Assembly: GCA_022702545.1 (NCBI GenBank)
Contig: JAHRBC010000005.1
Location: 124,001-188,000 of the forward strand
DNA from: Phycomyces nitens
Lineage: Eukaryota > Mucoromycota > Mucoromycetes > Mucorales > Phycomycetaceae
Direction: 5' to 3'
DNA: 64,000 bases
In this document: in pieces, positions 8,949 to 21,231 of the stretch
How positions within the stretch are numbered: position 1 is the stretch's first letter
Layout: every line of letters begins with the position of its first letter
The notes under the pieces: generated by a model
The model's input: the letters and a program-made list of their open reading frames with translations, nothing else
Told to the model about the DNA's origin: nothing
Databases searched by the model: none
Position numbers and translations under genes: made by a program

Positions 8949-11228
8949 AGAAAATGACTAACAAAACTCAACAGTATATTCCCAAAATGTAACCAGGCAA
9001 AATATCACTGCTCTTCAGAGATCGAAAAGTACAAATAAAATAAAATAGAACCGGTATTAAACCCAACGAAAGATATATTTTATTGATTGAAAACTGAATG
9101 TCTTTTATAGACATTCAGAATCGAAAAAGAATAACCAAAAATAATAAAATAACTGGATGGAATTGTGCCATCGCAGTCAATGTAAAACGAAGAATAAAGA
9201 AATAAGTGAATAAAATGATGCAATTCTAGACCAGTGTGATAAAGTATAGTATAAAAATATTGTAAAAATAATAAAGGTAAAAATAGAAGAAGTACATTGT
9301 ACAAAGACAATTGTTTAAAGAGGTGTTAAATGGTGCAATCCTGCAAGAAGGTGTCAAGGATTCACAAAAGAAATAGAAAAGGAAATAATATAAAAAAGGA
9401 AATAAATAAATTTGATAAAATAAAAAACGGGAAAAGACTAGGAAGAAAGAAAAATATAGAAACTCGGGGATTGCCCTGCCAATGTTACCTCACCGGAAAC
9501 CCGCCCAACTCACTCGGCTCGGACTTCTTACTCAGGCTAGCCCATCCTCCAACACCTCCTACATCTATGTCCGGGCCCTTGGTCCGGCTTTATGGTCGAA
9601 ACTGAACTTGCCCACAACACATGTGTCAAAAGTGTCAAGTGTTGTGTGAGCGGTTGTAGTGTATTGAGCCAAAATACCAATTGTAATAGCAATGCTTCCT
9701 CCAGATCTCAAAGAATATCGGCAGACTTTAGAAGTGAGGCAAGACAAAACGAAAAAGAAAACAAAAGAGTAGAATTGGATGTTTATTTGACTTGAATTTG
9801 GACTTCTTTAAATACTACTTCTTAGAGCTATTGTTAGTTTCTAAGAGACAGTCATGGTAACTAGGGGTGGTTAGTCATTGCAGCTGGGCGTTGCTTAGCA
9901 AGATGGGTTGACATGAGGAGAGATCTTGAAGAAAAAAGAGAGAAGATAATCAGCAACCGATTTTTTGGGATTGCGCAGTTCGAAAGAGACAAGAAAGGGA
10001 AAGGAAAAGTGATATGGTTTCTACTGGAATTGGGTTGGAAGAGGTGTGATAATAGAAAATATAAATGGAAATACAAGTGTGACAAACAAGAAGGGTTACT
10101 ATATATAGAAAAGGTGACTTAAAATAGACTCAAAAAGGGTGTTTCTGGTCAACGGCTGATAACTCCACTACACACGTGACAAAAGTGACGCGTGTTGAGT
10201 TTGTTGTGAGTGAAAACGAGTCAGAAAAATATAGAAAATTAAATACCACTCGTTGACAATAACGATGGTGCAATAAATAAGGATAACAACGGGGTAGAAA
10301 CCGAAGTTAGACAGCAAGAAACGGACAAGAGAAGAGAAAAGTAAGATATGGAAAGAAATATAGAACTTCGCTCGGGACAGTTGAATATATTCTTGACAGC
10401 AAACGGTACAAAAAGGAAGAGATAAAATAGAGGAAGGGAACTTGATAATTTCACTCAGGACAATTAGACAAGTTGACAGCAAAGTACGAGAGGGATACAA
10501 ATTTGACCGAAAAGGGAAATGGATGAAAAGAAAAAATCAATCTTGGCACAAGTATGGCTAGGAATTTCTATACAAGACAATTCACTAGTTCAGGGACGGA
10601 AATTAAGAGAGAGGTAACTGATGATGTTTATTTGATGAAGATTTTGATCTCTTATATAGATTTGTAAAATATTACTTAATGATGAATTTCTAGATTAATT
10701 TTTGTAAATGAAAATGAGCGTGCGAAAAATAGATGAGATAATAACGATGTGTTGGGAGGAAGTATGAACGATAAGACAAGATAATGATATGAAGGTGCAA
10801 TAAGTATGAAATGTAGTGTAAAATGGTAAATGCGATGAAGGACAATGAAATAAAAGAAATGCCGATGTGCGGGAAAATGACTTGAGATGTAGATAAAGGA
10901 AGATGGTGGTTGATGCGCACAGACATGGATATGGGGAAGGGAAAGGTGAGATGATGACAAAAAGGTGGGTACAAATGACAAATAAGGAAATGATGATGAG
11001 GGGTTTAAAATGAGAGCGAGGGTGACAAAATAAGGAAAATCAAAGGAGTGCGGAAGAGAGAGGAATATGAGAGAAACAAAGTGACTTGCGATTGGGAAAA
11101 GGTGACGTTGCTAGTTGATCAGAAGGCTACGTCACTCTTTTTTGGCAGAGAAGGCCTTGGAAAGTCACGTGGATGGGTGAGAAGTGGCCGAAGCTGGAAA
11201 CCCTACAACACCCGTGTCAAAAGAGTAT
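8949..11228. other. Purine-rich repeat-derived stretch upstream of tRNA-Phe
   Basis: No convincing gene. From about 9300 to 11200 the plus strand is strongly A+G biased, so the open frames here are pyrimidine-driven artefacts on the minus strand. The first part (8949-9300) should be the continuation of the gypsy LTR region that A1 split. Motifs of the form CACRTGTCAAAA recur near 9620, 10170 and 11208. A block around 10093-10190 is repeated at 37889-37985. It looks like stacked retroelement LTR debris (inference). Confidence 0.4.
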
Positions 11229-11301
11229 GCCGCAATAGCTCAGCTGGGAGAGCGTTAGACTGAAGATCTAAAGGTCGTGTGTTCAATCCACACTTGTGGC
11301 A
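11229..11301 (+). tRNA. trnF-GAA: tRNA-Phe (anticodon GAA)
   Basis: A complete 73-nt cloverleaf without intron. Acceptor GCCGCAA pairs with TTGTGGC (one G-U), D stem GCTC/GAGC, anticodon stem TTAGA/TCTAA around loop CTGAAGA, T stem GTGTG/CACAC around TTCAATC, discriminator A. The A and B box regions of the RNA polymerase III promoter are intact. All stems pair, so it looks functional. Confidence 0.95.
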
Positions 11302-11370
11302 GGGACATCAAGTAAATTTTTAATTTCTCTATTGTTAGAGATATTTCTGAATTTAAAATTTTTGCTTCTT

Positions 11371-11455
11371 GTGTCAAGTTGTCAAGTCTCGATCTGGTAT
11401 TTCTTTTCTGGCACTTGTAACTAAGTCGCAGAATCAATACCACTGGGGATCGTCA
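11371..11455 (+). repeat. Repeat shared downstream of both tRNA genes, copy 1
   Basis: Starting GTCAAGTCTCGATCTGG this segment is clearly related to 39070-39155, which lies at a similar distance after tRNA-Pro. It is probably an LTR fragment of a retroelement that targets tRNA genes (inference). Confidence 0.4.
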
Positions 11456-11520
11456 AGTTCAAAGAATAGTTTTTAGGTAATCGATAGATGCTTTTTATCA
11501 CTGGAAAAAGTATACAATTT

Positions 11521-11597
11521 TATGGTGGAGAAATATCTGTAGTATTAAAGTACCATCATTGATTTATTGTTATTTCAATCTATATTTCTCCACCATA
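11521..11597. repeat. Perfect 16-bp inverted repeat with 45-bp spacer
   Basis: TATGGTGGAGAAATAT at 11521-11536 is exactly inverted at 11582-11597. It could form a hairpin or be the core of a small non-autonomous element. A CACTGGAAAAAGTATAC motif resembling a CACTA end lies just before it at about 11500. Confidence 0.6.
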
Positions 11598-12197
11598 CAA
11601 ATATGAATGATACTATAGGGAATGACGCCTGGTCTATCAGAGAAATAGGTCTTTAGTTCCGCTTGAAAAACCTTTGATACCCCCCAACTTTTCTGTTATT
11701 AAAGAGGTCTAGTTTATTTTATATTTCGTGTCAAGTAAGCCTATTATTTATTGTATTTTGTGCCATATACACTGGAAAAATATACGCAAATCATGGAAAT
11801 AACAGGTGTTGGTTATTGGGATATTATGTAACATAATAATGCTTGACAGCATAATATTATAGAATACCTAGCTGACATAATATTGGATTTTTGCCCAAAT
11901 GGTATTGATTACTTTGTCATTATGAAAGGGAGCTTAGGTACATTATCTGTGTGCGAACCTTAATTGAAAGCCAAGTATCTGTAAAATTACAAATATAGAT
12001 TACTAAAAAACCCCATTTATAAACCACCTGGATTTGAGAGAGCTGTTATTTTTTCAATACTAGGTGGTTTTGGCTGCCTATTGATTCATTCTATTGGATC
12101 AATTGCTTCAACAACACCTGGTATTGATCGGATTTTTAAAAAAACACATTTGATATTGATTTTGTTTTGGTAGGATATAATAATTTTGTATATTTTA

Positions 12198-13021
12198 TTA
12201 TAATATTTTTATTTGTAAAAGCACTTGCAGTAATATAATCTCTTGATCTGGACTACATGGTCTTATTCTAATAATACGTCTAATGGTTCTTGCAGACCAT
12301 ATTTTATTTCCTACCTGAAGAACATGGATTCCGATTATATTTACCTGACCAAGTTTTATAGTCTAGTAATTGAGTAAAAGAGCACATTTTAGATTTTTTG
12401 TTATAGCATTTTATAGAGTTGAAAGGCAAGGTACTTACTTGGCAACCGGGTATTTCATTAAATGAAAGAAACAAGAGTATACTGATATAAACAAGCCAGT
12501 ATATATTCATATGCTCGTAATAATGGATACATTTGGGCATGGATATACTATAATTGATATTAGAAAAATATTTTTAACAAGAGAAATAATTGAAAATACA
12601 TACCTTTGGCAGTTAAATAAATGGATATTTGGTTTACTAAGAGTATACAATGTAAACTGCAATCATGTTAGAGCAATGTCTTTTTTATAAATGAGAAAGT
12701 AAAGAAAGGAAGAAATACATACATGGGTGCAATAATAACTTTTTTGATAAACATGGATTATAAAATGATATCATGGCAAGTCGCAGCTATTTGAAAATAT
12801 TATGGTAAGAGACATGACCAACGTGTAAAGAATGTGATTGATAGTAATTACCTTTTGTATAAAAGAAATCTGATGTTTGGCACCCTATGTGTATATAATG
12901 TAAGGTGCGAGAATTTTAGGTGATATACTTACATAGTGTTAAAGAGCAGAAAAAGGGTAAAAGAATAAAAAATAAAAATTACGATTAAAATATCTATGCC
13001 CCCTGAAATACGCATGATCAT
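12198..13021 (-). CDS. Third locus of C1: putative small membrane protein, multiple short exons
   Basis: On the minus strand ATG at 13021 starts a very hydrophobic segment (ILIVIFIFYSFTLFCSL) up to a GTAAGT donor at 12932. Further exons by splice signals: 12884-12852, 12786-12723, 12656-12604, 12547-12439 and 12314-12198. The last three join in one open frame; they include YWLVYISILLFLSF, a likely membrane span, and a basic Arg/Ile-rich tail ending LLQIKIL. Joining exon 1 to 2 and exon 3 to 4 needs a one-base adjustment each, so either the copy is damaged or a splice site is misplaced. The position and direction match the third loci of A, B and D. Family unknown. Confidence 0.4.
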
Positions 13022-13289
13022 TCTCTCTTGCTTTGAAATCGGAGAGTCATGTTAGTTATACATTGAAAGTGCCCAAGAAAAAGGTTTTGGTCTATATATT
13101 AATAAGAATTTGACTCCGTCTTGGTTTATAGACAAAGTATAATAGAGTCTCTTATATTCTTATTAATATCTACATATACTTCTTTACTCTTTCAATAACT
13201 CTAACCACCATCTTCTTTATCATGTAAGTTCATAATGGGCTATCAAAATATATTATATATGCTGATTTATTTATTGAATAATTAAGAAA

Positions 13290-14475
13290 ATGGCACCAAG
13301 AATCAATACCGCCAGAAATGCATCTGCAAATGGATCAATGTCCAGACCATTGATTAATACTGTCAGCAATGGCCGTGTAGGACCTGTTCGTCCTTCTCTT
13401 GTTCCTAGACAAGATGTTGTTGGGGTTTCTAGAGAGGAATTTGATAACATAGTCAACCTCTTGTCCACCTTGGACAAAAAATGACAACTATGTGCAATAA
13501 TGTCGGCACACTCAAGGATAGTGGAAGCAAAATGATGACTTCCGTGGATGGTCTTGTCTTTGATGCAATGAAGAGACAAGAAGCTCCTCAGTTGGCCGGT
13601 CCACAGGCTATCCAGAGTAGTAATTTTGAGATCCAACTGCGAGATGTTGTTGGCAATAGCAGAAACCCAAAGATCTCAGTAAATATTAAAAGTAAACACT
13701 GCTTGAATCATTATTAATCAATATAAACTAGAAACTCATTCGTGATCGCCTCAGAAACATGAATCTCAACACTGATGATCCCCAAACAATAAGTGAGAAT
13801 GATGCAAAGATGACTTGGGATGTCAGTGTTGGGTTGTCTGATGAGGTCAACAAGAATGTGGCAGATGACTTGTTGGTGTATCTGCGTGGCCAGAGTGAGT
13901 CTGCCTTTGTTCCAACAAAAGAATTATGTGGTATGATAGTAAACAACTATTACAACTGCATGGCCAACAGCAAGCTCTCACTGGAGGGCAAAGAAGCCAA
14001 AAAAAAAGGCAAACAGAAGAGGCAATCGCAAGACAGACGTAGGTGGCTCTATAAAAAATAAGAGAAACATAAATATATTTATCATTATATTTTTTAGCTC
14101 TTCAAGAGATGGAAGAGAACGTTTGCCAAACACAAGGCCGCCTCCATCGAAAAGTTTGGGAGAGACTACAGTGGCGTCTTTTATAGAGATGTCATGTCTG
14201 ATGACGAAAGTGATACAGACACAACTGTAACAGTGCTTCGCCTAAGCTGGCGAAGTGATGAGGTAGCTATAACATATATTTCCACTTTTATTATATGTTT
14301 AACAAAGAAAATATTTGGATAGTTGAATGAGTTCTTTGACTTTCTCGATACTCTTGCAATAAGTGATTTGGGAAAGAGAGCAGGCCAGCTGAAGGCTCGC
14401 CATCACATAGTTGTATCAAAAGCAATTCCTCGTGGCTTAGTAGCCAAAATGCCCGCGTGGACAAAACGTGAATAA
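13290..14475 (+). CDS. Convergent accessory protein of C1 (SWRSDE family), frameshifted
   Basis: Exons: 13290-13678, 13732-14038, 14098-14262, 14323-14475. The coding sequence aligns in layout with the A and B accessory genes: exon 3 ends LSWRSDE at the splice site and the last exon begins LNEFFDFLD and ends MPAWTKRE. Exon 1 is broken by a stop just after an A6 run at 13477-13482, with the -1 frame open beyond. Exon 2 has an A9 run near 13999-14007 and is 307 nt long, one more than the 306 nt of A and B; dropping one A gives a basic end RRGNRKTD like its relatives. C2 shares the A6 break. Function is unknown. Confidence 0.65.
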
Positions 14476-14597
14476 ACAATTACTTGCATCTCTCATTCCT
14501 ATACTTTCATTAATATTGTTTTGAATACACAAGTATTGTATGTTTTATATAAGATAGTGAAAGATAATAATAATAATAATAAAAAAGAAAAAGAAGT

Positions 14598-17500
14598 CTA
14601 AGCATAAAGCTTTCTAGGCAAGGGAATGACAAGAACTTTGGCTGCACCACGACCAGAAATATGATTGCCTATCGCAATTGGCGAAAGGATGCGATGGACA
14701 GGCAAAATATTATCATAGTTGTACTTTTGAAAAGTTGGCTTATACAGCTCAATACCCTGGTTGATTCTTGGTTGATGGTAAGGGATTTCATACCACTCAA
14801 CAAAAGCAAAAACATGCTGAGGATTCAGGCGCACAAGAAAGTTGGCTGGAGTAGGGGTTGGCGAAAAATTGTGAACGAAAAGATATTTAATACGACCAGC
14901 GTATATCTCCCCAGAATCACTGTTTTTCTCAATATACATTGCCTGGATATATGAACCTCTTCCGTTTGCCCCCTCGCTGCCTTTATAGACTTGTCCAAGA
15001 AGATTTATCGAGGTAAACTTCTGGATTCTGTCATTGACAAAGTTTGTGCTTCTAATGATGTTCTTTGCACTGCAAAGATCATCATCGGCATATTCCATCT
15101 TGTAATACTTCAGCAGGCATTCGTACTCAATTTTCCTCATTGTTGTTGGTGTTTTCAGGACCAATGGCAGGGCAGATGACGGAAGGGGCTCATTGCCAAA
15201 CGTTTGCTTTGTTGGATCCATTGCTGATTCCAAAAAGGCAGGGAGAGAAAAATCGACAGCCTATTTTGCTGAGGCGCAAACACAGTGGTGGGAGACAGTC
15301 TGTTGAACAGAGCAAGATGACTTGGGCTGGTGATGGTGGCAAGATGAGCTTGGTAAAAGTCACCTTTTGAACCACTTTGGACAAACTTATTCATGTACGT
15401 CTTCTCAAAACCGGCTTTACGATTGGTATTAAAGCCTTTGACAAGCCCATTGTAGCGTTCAAAGCTGAACAGCCAATATCCATAAATGGGCCCGAAATCT
15501 TGGATTGTCTCTTTCAAATGGAGGTGAAGGTGCATGTTTGGAGACAGGACGTCATGCTCATACAATTCTTCACACCCACTGCAGAATCTCTCGAGACTAT
15601 CATGAGCAAGCTCAACCTCTTCTTCACTGATTGTTGGCTTCGTCAATAATTGGCAGGCATCAACAAACTCGATCCAGTTGGCAAACAGATTATCTTCCAA
15701 CCGTCCCTTCAGCACAACAGGCGAGTAAATCAAGCACCATGATTTCCATTCATCTGCCTTCATGAATGGAAATCCCTTTGCGATCTTGGTGGTGAGAGTG
15801 GCATATTCCATGGGCAATGTAATCGTGTTTGCCTCAACCTGCATCTCACAAAGGTCGTTATCATCAAGATGACCACACAGGATCCACTTTTCCATCATGC
15901 GCTTGGCCGTTCCAAGGAAGAGGTTGTGCATCGGGTCCACAATGGTTGCCCTGACTGGCTCAAAGTATGAAAGGCGGTGAAGCTCAGACCACCGCACTCC
16001 ATTCTCAACTTCCAATTGCTTTCTCTCTGTCAAGCTTGCTGCGTTTTTCCACATGATGGCATGCTGGCGGTTCTCTTCTTTTGTGCGGCCAATCCACTCT
16101 GAAGAGTTGAATCCAGAATAGTCAACAATGGATGTGCCTTCAAAACGGAAAAAGTGCCGATTGCACTTATGGCATGCGTTTCTGCTGTTGTGAGAAGTGA
16201 ATCCGCATGTCTTTCTTGCAGCAGGTATATCACATGCAACCATCAGCAGAGCAGCACGAACCAAAGCACCAGAACGACTATACGTATCAATACTGATACC
16301 AGTGTACAGATCCTTGAGCTCATCAACAAGGGGGCGCAGGTAGTTGTTGATCTCAGCAGTGCTTGCTTCTTTGGGACCTGGCATGAGCCCAATGAGAATC
16401 ACATTCTCCATCTTATTACGTTCATCTCTTGGCAAATTGTTGATTGTAAGATATATCGCACCACAAGAATAAGTTACCCCATCAAAAGGCTGGAACCAAT
16501 CGATGTTGAGTGTTAACAGCAATGATCTTTCTTTGGCCACAAACTGCATGCCATCCTCGTCCACAAACTCCTTCCACATCTTTCCATCATAAACATCAAA
16601 CATGGTGCCAGGAACCTTTGGACCACGATTCCACATGTTTATGGCTGTTTCAAATGAAGGACACTTGAAAAGCTTTGCCAAGGCAGTTTTCAGCGAGTTG
16701 TATACAAAAGTGCGCTTTGCAGTCAATCCATTACTAATTCCAGACTTGAACAGACTGTTTCCACATTCATTCTGGCGGCCAAGTTTCTTTCCAGTACAAC
16801 AAGTAGGTACTTCACTATTGCTTTTATACAGAGTGTGACAATCACTGCATGCAACAAATGTTGACACACCACTTGTCATAGCACTGTATCCAGTCATCTT
16901 CTTTAAACCGGGGATACTTGTTGGGAGTCTGAAGCTTTCCCCATAGTGCTCCAAGATTGCGTTAATGAATGAAATCAATATCACGGCACCCTCATCAACA
17001 ACAAAGGAAGAAATAAACATGACAAGAAAAATGGCTATCAATCTATGCCATGGATCTTCAGGAAGATTGGCTGAATTCTCTGTGAGTATTAATGATAATT
17101 AAATATTAATATCTTTTATCCAAAGGCACTAGCAACACTTGTTTATTGCTGACCTTCACCCTGCTCGGCCTCTTCTTCCTCGGCATCTTCATCAGACGAT
17201 TCATGCTCAGATGAATATTCTTCAATGAGCTCATCTGTTCCAAAAGAAAATCTTCGGCCGAAAGAGGTAAGAACCCATCGGGATATTCCATGGATGACGG
17301 TACATCATTAGAGTAACTGTCATCTATTGAAACCGAGCATAAGTAAAGTGTATATTGAGTATAAAAAATAAAATACTATGTACATTCAATGTCCTCTTCA
17401 AATTCAATTGCTTCCATGTCCACATCAACACTGCTTTGATGGACGGGCAAGACTATTTAAAATATTATTAATATTACAGCCCACACTATATAATAGCCAT

Positions 17501-17657
17501 TTTATTTACGATTGATATTTCTATCCAATTCTCTGTCTTTGTCACTCTGAGCATGACGCTTGGCAGTTCTTTTGGCAGTGATCATGTAGCCAGCAGGATT
17601 GCAAACGCATTTCGAGCATCGGCATTCAACTTCATTAGCATTGGGAATGGCAAACAT
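14598..17657 (-). CDS. tnp2: Tnp2-type CACTA transposase of C1, four exons, frameshifted
   Basis: Minus-strand exons: 17657-17510, 17452-17384, 17323-17160, 17079-14598, phase-1 introns and a 148-nt first exon as in A and B. Exon 1 carries a CRCSKC ... RTAKRH finger. Catalytic-region blocks include NIDWFQPF, MPGPKEAS, ACDIPAARKTCGF, DPMHNLFLGTAKRM and DFGPIYGYWLFSFERYNG. The C-terminus ends VIPLPRKLYA. Exon 3 changes frame midway: its start and its acidic end lie in different frames. Exon 4 shifts again near 15235, where the long upstream frame and the C-terminal frame overlap. The product is probably inactive as it stands. Confidence 0.88.
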
Positions 17658-17892
17658 TTTTTAGGGTTTATATCAAAAGAGAATATATAATAGCAGTAGT
17701 TTATTGCCCATTCCTTTATAGTTTTATTATTACTTTCAGGTACTCCATAATCTATCTAACCAATAAGACATGCTTATATCTGTCAATGATACTAACCAAA
17801 GGATTTTCCCTGAGTTGCAATTTTTCATATACTGTTATTGATAATAACACCCCACAATTAATCATTGATTTAACACCATTTTTGCAGTGATA

Positions 17893-18642
17893 AAGCTAAT
17901 CGCAATATTGCGATTTACAATCTATTCATATCCTTTACTTTTAACCTCAGTAACTCATCTCTTTAAGCTGAAAAGCAAAGGGAAATAGTGTCTTTAGACT
18001 GAAAAGCAAAGAGAAATAATGTCTTTAGACTGAAAAGCAAAGGGAAATAATGTCTTTTAGACTGAAAAGCACCGTGTCATACGTTTACATACAAGCCTCA
18101 TTTGTTGATTTTTAAAAAATAAATTGTTTTTTATTTATTTTTTATTTATTTAATATATATATTTCTAGATGAATGCTCTAATCATATAATAATAATATAT
18201 ATGCTATTTCTAGAGTATTGTTTGATATTTTGCATCTAGCAAGACCAACAAGTTCCTACCTGATAGATATTGGGTACTGTCTTGGAAAAGAATGGTGCTA
18301 TTTAATAGTAATAGGAGCAAAGATTAATTAAATAATCGTAATGGATCAAATTATTTGCTGTTGTACTTACAATGTTGATATTGTGAGTAGATGGACTACT
18401 TGATAGATTCATGAGAATATCTCAGCATATTAGCTATCAGTTGAGATTGTCTAAGAATTGTAAAGTTATTAGTATTCTAGATATTCATATATACTATATT
18501 ATCAGCGGTTTTCTTACCTGTGTGATTGTTTGTTCAGGCATGCGGATGAGATTCTTAATATATCTAATAGAGAATAGAACATAGTTATATATGTATAAGT
18601 AAAGAGATATATATAATTTGTAATAATATAATAGCTTACCAT
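17893..18642. other. AT-rich spacer between C1 and E1 with a tandem repeat
   Basis: No gene seen. About 3.3 tandem copies of a 31-32 bp unit beginning CTGAAAAGCAAAGGGAAAT occupy 17968-18078. The rest is AT-rich single-copy-looking sequence. Confidence 0.6.
17968..18078. repeat. 31-bp tandem repeat, about 3.3 copies
   Basis: Units begin CTGAAAAGCAAAG and end TGTCTTTAGA; the last copy is partial and diverges after CTGAAAAGCA. Confidence 0.85.
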
Positions 18643-20294
18643 CACTACGGCGGAAAAAACGGTAGCTAACTACCGTTTTGGTAGCATTACTACAGTTTTT
18701 TCCCACCAAAAAAAACGGTAGTAAAGACTCTGTATAAGGCGATTTTGGTAGCTGTTACCGTTTTTTTAGTGCGAAAAAAAAGGGTAGTTATGAGGCAGGA
18801 ATAGGCACAGCTACCGTTTTTTTTATCCAACCAAAATCGTTTCTTTATATACTATAGCCTCTCTTTTATATTACTTTATATACTAGTACCCATTCTTTTT
18901 TTACTGCCATTTATTTGAAATAATGGTTTATTTTTTATTATAATTTCGATTTATTTCAAATAATATTAAAATATATATAATAATAATATAGAAACATACC
19001 AAAAGCAAATACTATTTAATATTATAAAACGTATATGGTACAAACCTTTTACTCAATCTATACACGATGCCAACAACATGTTGTTATGACTTGGATGGCC
19101 TTTGGTCTTCATCGATTGCTATAAAAATATTGTGGTCAGAGAATGAAGCAATCAAATAAACCGAATATATTGTTTTGGGTAGCATACCAGTATATATTGT
19201 GCTTGTTAATCAGCGTGCCGAGCATCTTGTTGTGAATCACTGTCATGACTTGGAAGGCCTTTGGTCTTCATCAATTGCTATAAAGATATTGTGGTCAGAG
19301 AATGAAGCGATCAAATAAACCAAGCATATTGTTTTGGATAGCATACCAGTATATATTGTGCTTGTTAATCGGTATACCAAGCATCTCTTGAATTAATGCC
19401 ACTATATGAAACGTACAGATGTAAATACTAGATGCAGTAAAAGGAGAATAGAGAATGCGCAATATGATTAATTAAAGAGTGTAAACATATTATAATATTC
19501 TTACCATAGAAAATATATTGCTGTAAAGTCAGCTCATAAGATTTAAAACTAATTCGAATATAATGGTAGTTGGCAGAATGAGTACATCATTAAGAAAACA
19601 ATATGCATATTCTACAGAGATTCCCAGGTGGGGAGGTGGGGAACAACAAACTTTAGTGTAATATAGCTGTAAAAAAATTTCACCTTTTTTTAGTGTCTGA
19701 AAAATTATGAGATGAGTGTTTCATTCCTTGATTAAAGATAGCAGAGCTGAAGATGTGGTATACAAGATTCCAATCGGATGTTTATGTAATTGACAACCTT
19801 ACATAAGGGAGGGTCATTTAGTTTTATTTCAAAAAAGTAGAGCAAAGAAAAGAAAAGGAATATAAACTAACCTCGGCGTAATACAGCTATAAAAAAATTT
19901 CATTTTTTTTGGTGCTTGAAAAAGGGCGAGATGTGTGTTTCATTCCTAGATTAAAAACAACAGAGCTGAAGATGTGGTATACAAGATGCCAATCGGGCAT
20001 TTATTAAGGTGGCAATCTTACGTGATGGAGAGGTATTTGATTTTATTTCAAAGGAGAGGACCAAAGCAAAGATAAAACAGCTAAAGGAAAAGAGGAAAAG
20101 AAAAAGTGCGCTAAAACATATACTAAAAATATGAGAGAACCAATAAGAGCAGCCTAAAGAATATTAAAGACTTAGTCTGTTTCTCTTAGATGAAGGCTCA
20201 TTGCTCATTCCTAGTGGTGTAAACCTATATCAAACAGTAGAAATATTATATTAATATTAAATTGAGAATAGATGAGCAACAAAAAAGCTCTAAC
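18643..20294. repeat. E1 left subterminal region with ACCGTTTT motifs and a 159-bp tandem duplication
   Basis: Non-coding. Direct and inverted copies of ACTACCGTTTT lie at 18655-18820. A unit of about 159 bp (with GCCTTTGGTCTTCAT) is duplicated at about 19083-19241 and 19242-19400; E2 has one copy. These arrays are typical transposase-binding arms of CACTA elements (inference). Confidence 0.6.
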
Positions 20295-20565
20295 TTATAG
20301 TACATCTGTCATGATTGGGGATTCAGCCTCGTCATCCGTTTGAAATACCTCATCTTCCAAAAGAAAAGAACTGCTTGCTCTTTCCTGCTATAACATAATA
20401 AAAATATTGTATTAATTATAATGCATATTCAAATGTTTGTTAATTAATAAACTTGCCTGGCTGTTCTCTGCTATTTTTCTCTTACAAGTCTGGTTTGCAC
20501 TCTTAAAGGTGTCTTGAAGAAGATTCTTGGCACACCACATTCTTTTGCACTTGTAAATGTGGAGT
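20295..20565 (-). pseudogene. Fragment of E-family accessory gene in E1
   Basis: The minus strand matches the end of the E2 accessory gene (49380-49113). It keeps the MWCAKNLL region and, after an intron, the last exon reading ERASSSFLLEDEVF to the stop at 20295. The upstream part is gone: sequence jumps at GTGGAG near 20562 to what is the intergenic region in E2 (about 50318). E4 has the same junction. Confidence 0.6.
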
Positions 20566-20692
20566 GCTATTGTCCTAGCCGTGCCTCACTTGCCACAATC
20601 ATTGATGACAGGTACGTTGATTTTGTCATCATTGACCAAGAAGTGTCTTTGCTGCTGTTGCTATTAATAGTCAAATAATCTCTTACCTACCC

Positions 20693-20987
20693 ATGGAAAA
20701 AGTAATTAGAGTATACTCCAAGCTTATCACGTCAAACTTGAAGGGCGGTAGAAATGCCAGTTTGCTTGTTGAGCGCTTTGCTGTTCATAGCTTTGTCAGT
20801 TCAGCAAACAGCTCTCAGAATTATCCTAGTACAAGTCAGCCGTCCACATATAATGAAGCAAGTTTCTTAGATCTTCCAGATGGTGTAAGTGCTGCCCAGC
20901 TATGGGAGCCATTCAACTGACATGCCAGCTTGAATGATGATGACTTGGAAGGTGTCAGCAGCCCTGTTGTCAAGAATACTTTGGCAA
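20693..20987 (+). pseudogene. C-terminal Tnp2 fragment of E1, first piece, interrupted by A2
   Basis: Reads KVIRVYSKLITSNLKGGRN and on to QLWEPFN, then a stop codon at 20918-20920. It corresponds to E2 residues after 52925. Reading continues past the stop as DDDLEGVSSPVVKNT until A2 begins at 20988. The coding continuation is at 34830-34861, then 36607-36755 and 36821-37163. The N-terminal and catalytic parts were lost by internal deletion near 20690. E4 carries the same stop. Confidence 0.65.
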
Positions 20988-21231
20988 CACTGGAAAAATG
21001 GGTCTGAATACTCATGTGTGAGCAAAGCTGTCTACCTGAGGAAAATTAGGGCAAATTTGCAGCTCAACACCTTTTTTTGTGTTCTGATTAAAAACGTTCT
21101 TTTGCTTGACCCCATTGGCTTGATTAAAAAGAATAAAACAACGTTGCTTTTTTACCACTATAAAATATTAATAAATAAAGTATATGTAACACTCGTTTCC
21201 TTTTTGTTTTAACATTATAAACACAAACACA

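Larger units (their letters stand above)
11770..17889 (-). mobile_element. CACTA transposon C1 (transposase on minus strand), complete copy
   Basis: Left end CACTGGAAAAATATACG at 11770; right end, read inward, CACTGCAAAAATGG from 17889. TSD is ATA on both sides (11767-11769 and 17890-17892). Only the outer 12 or so bases of the ends match well. Gene order read from the right end is Tnp2 (17657-14598, minus), convergent accessory gene (13290-14475, plus) and a third hydrophobic locus (13021-12198, minus). The second copy C2 starts at 61382. Confidence 0.93.

Noticed and set aside
10168..10981. Minus-strand frames rich in Ser, Phe, Leu, His and Pro
   Set aside because: They follow directly from the purine-rich plus strand and carry no domain or splice context.
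13470..13500. Programmed -1 frameshift at the A6 run in the C accessory gene
   Set aside because: The run is not in a full X XXY YYZ register, and a second indel in exon 2 points to ordinary decay, although the A6 break is shared by C1 and C2.
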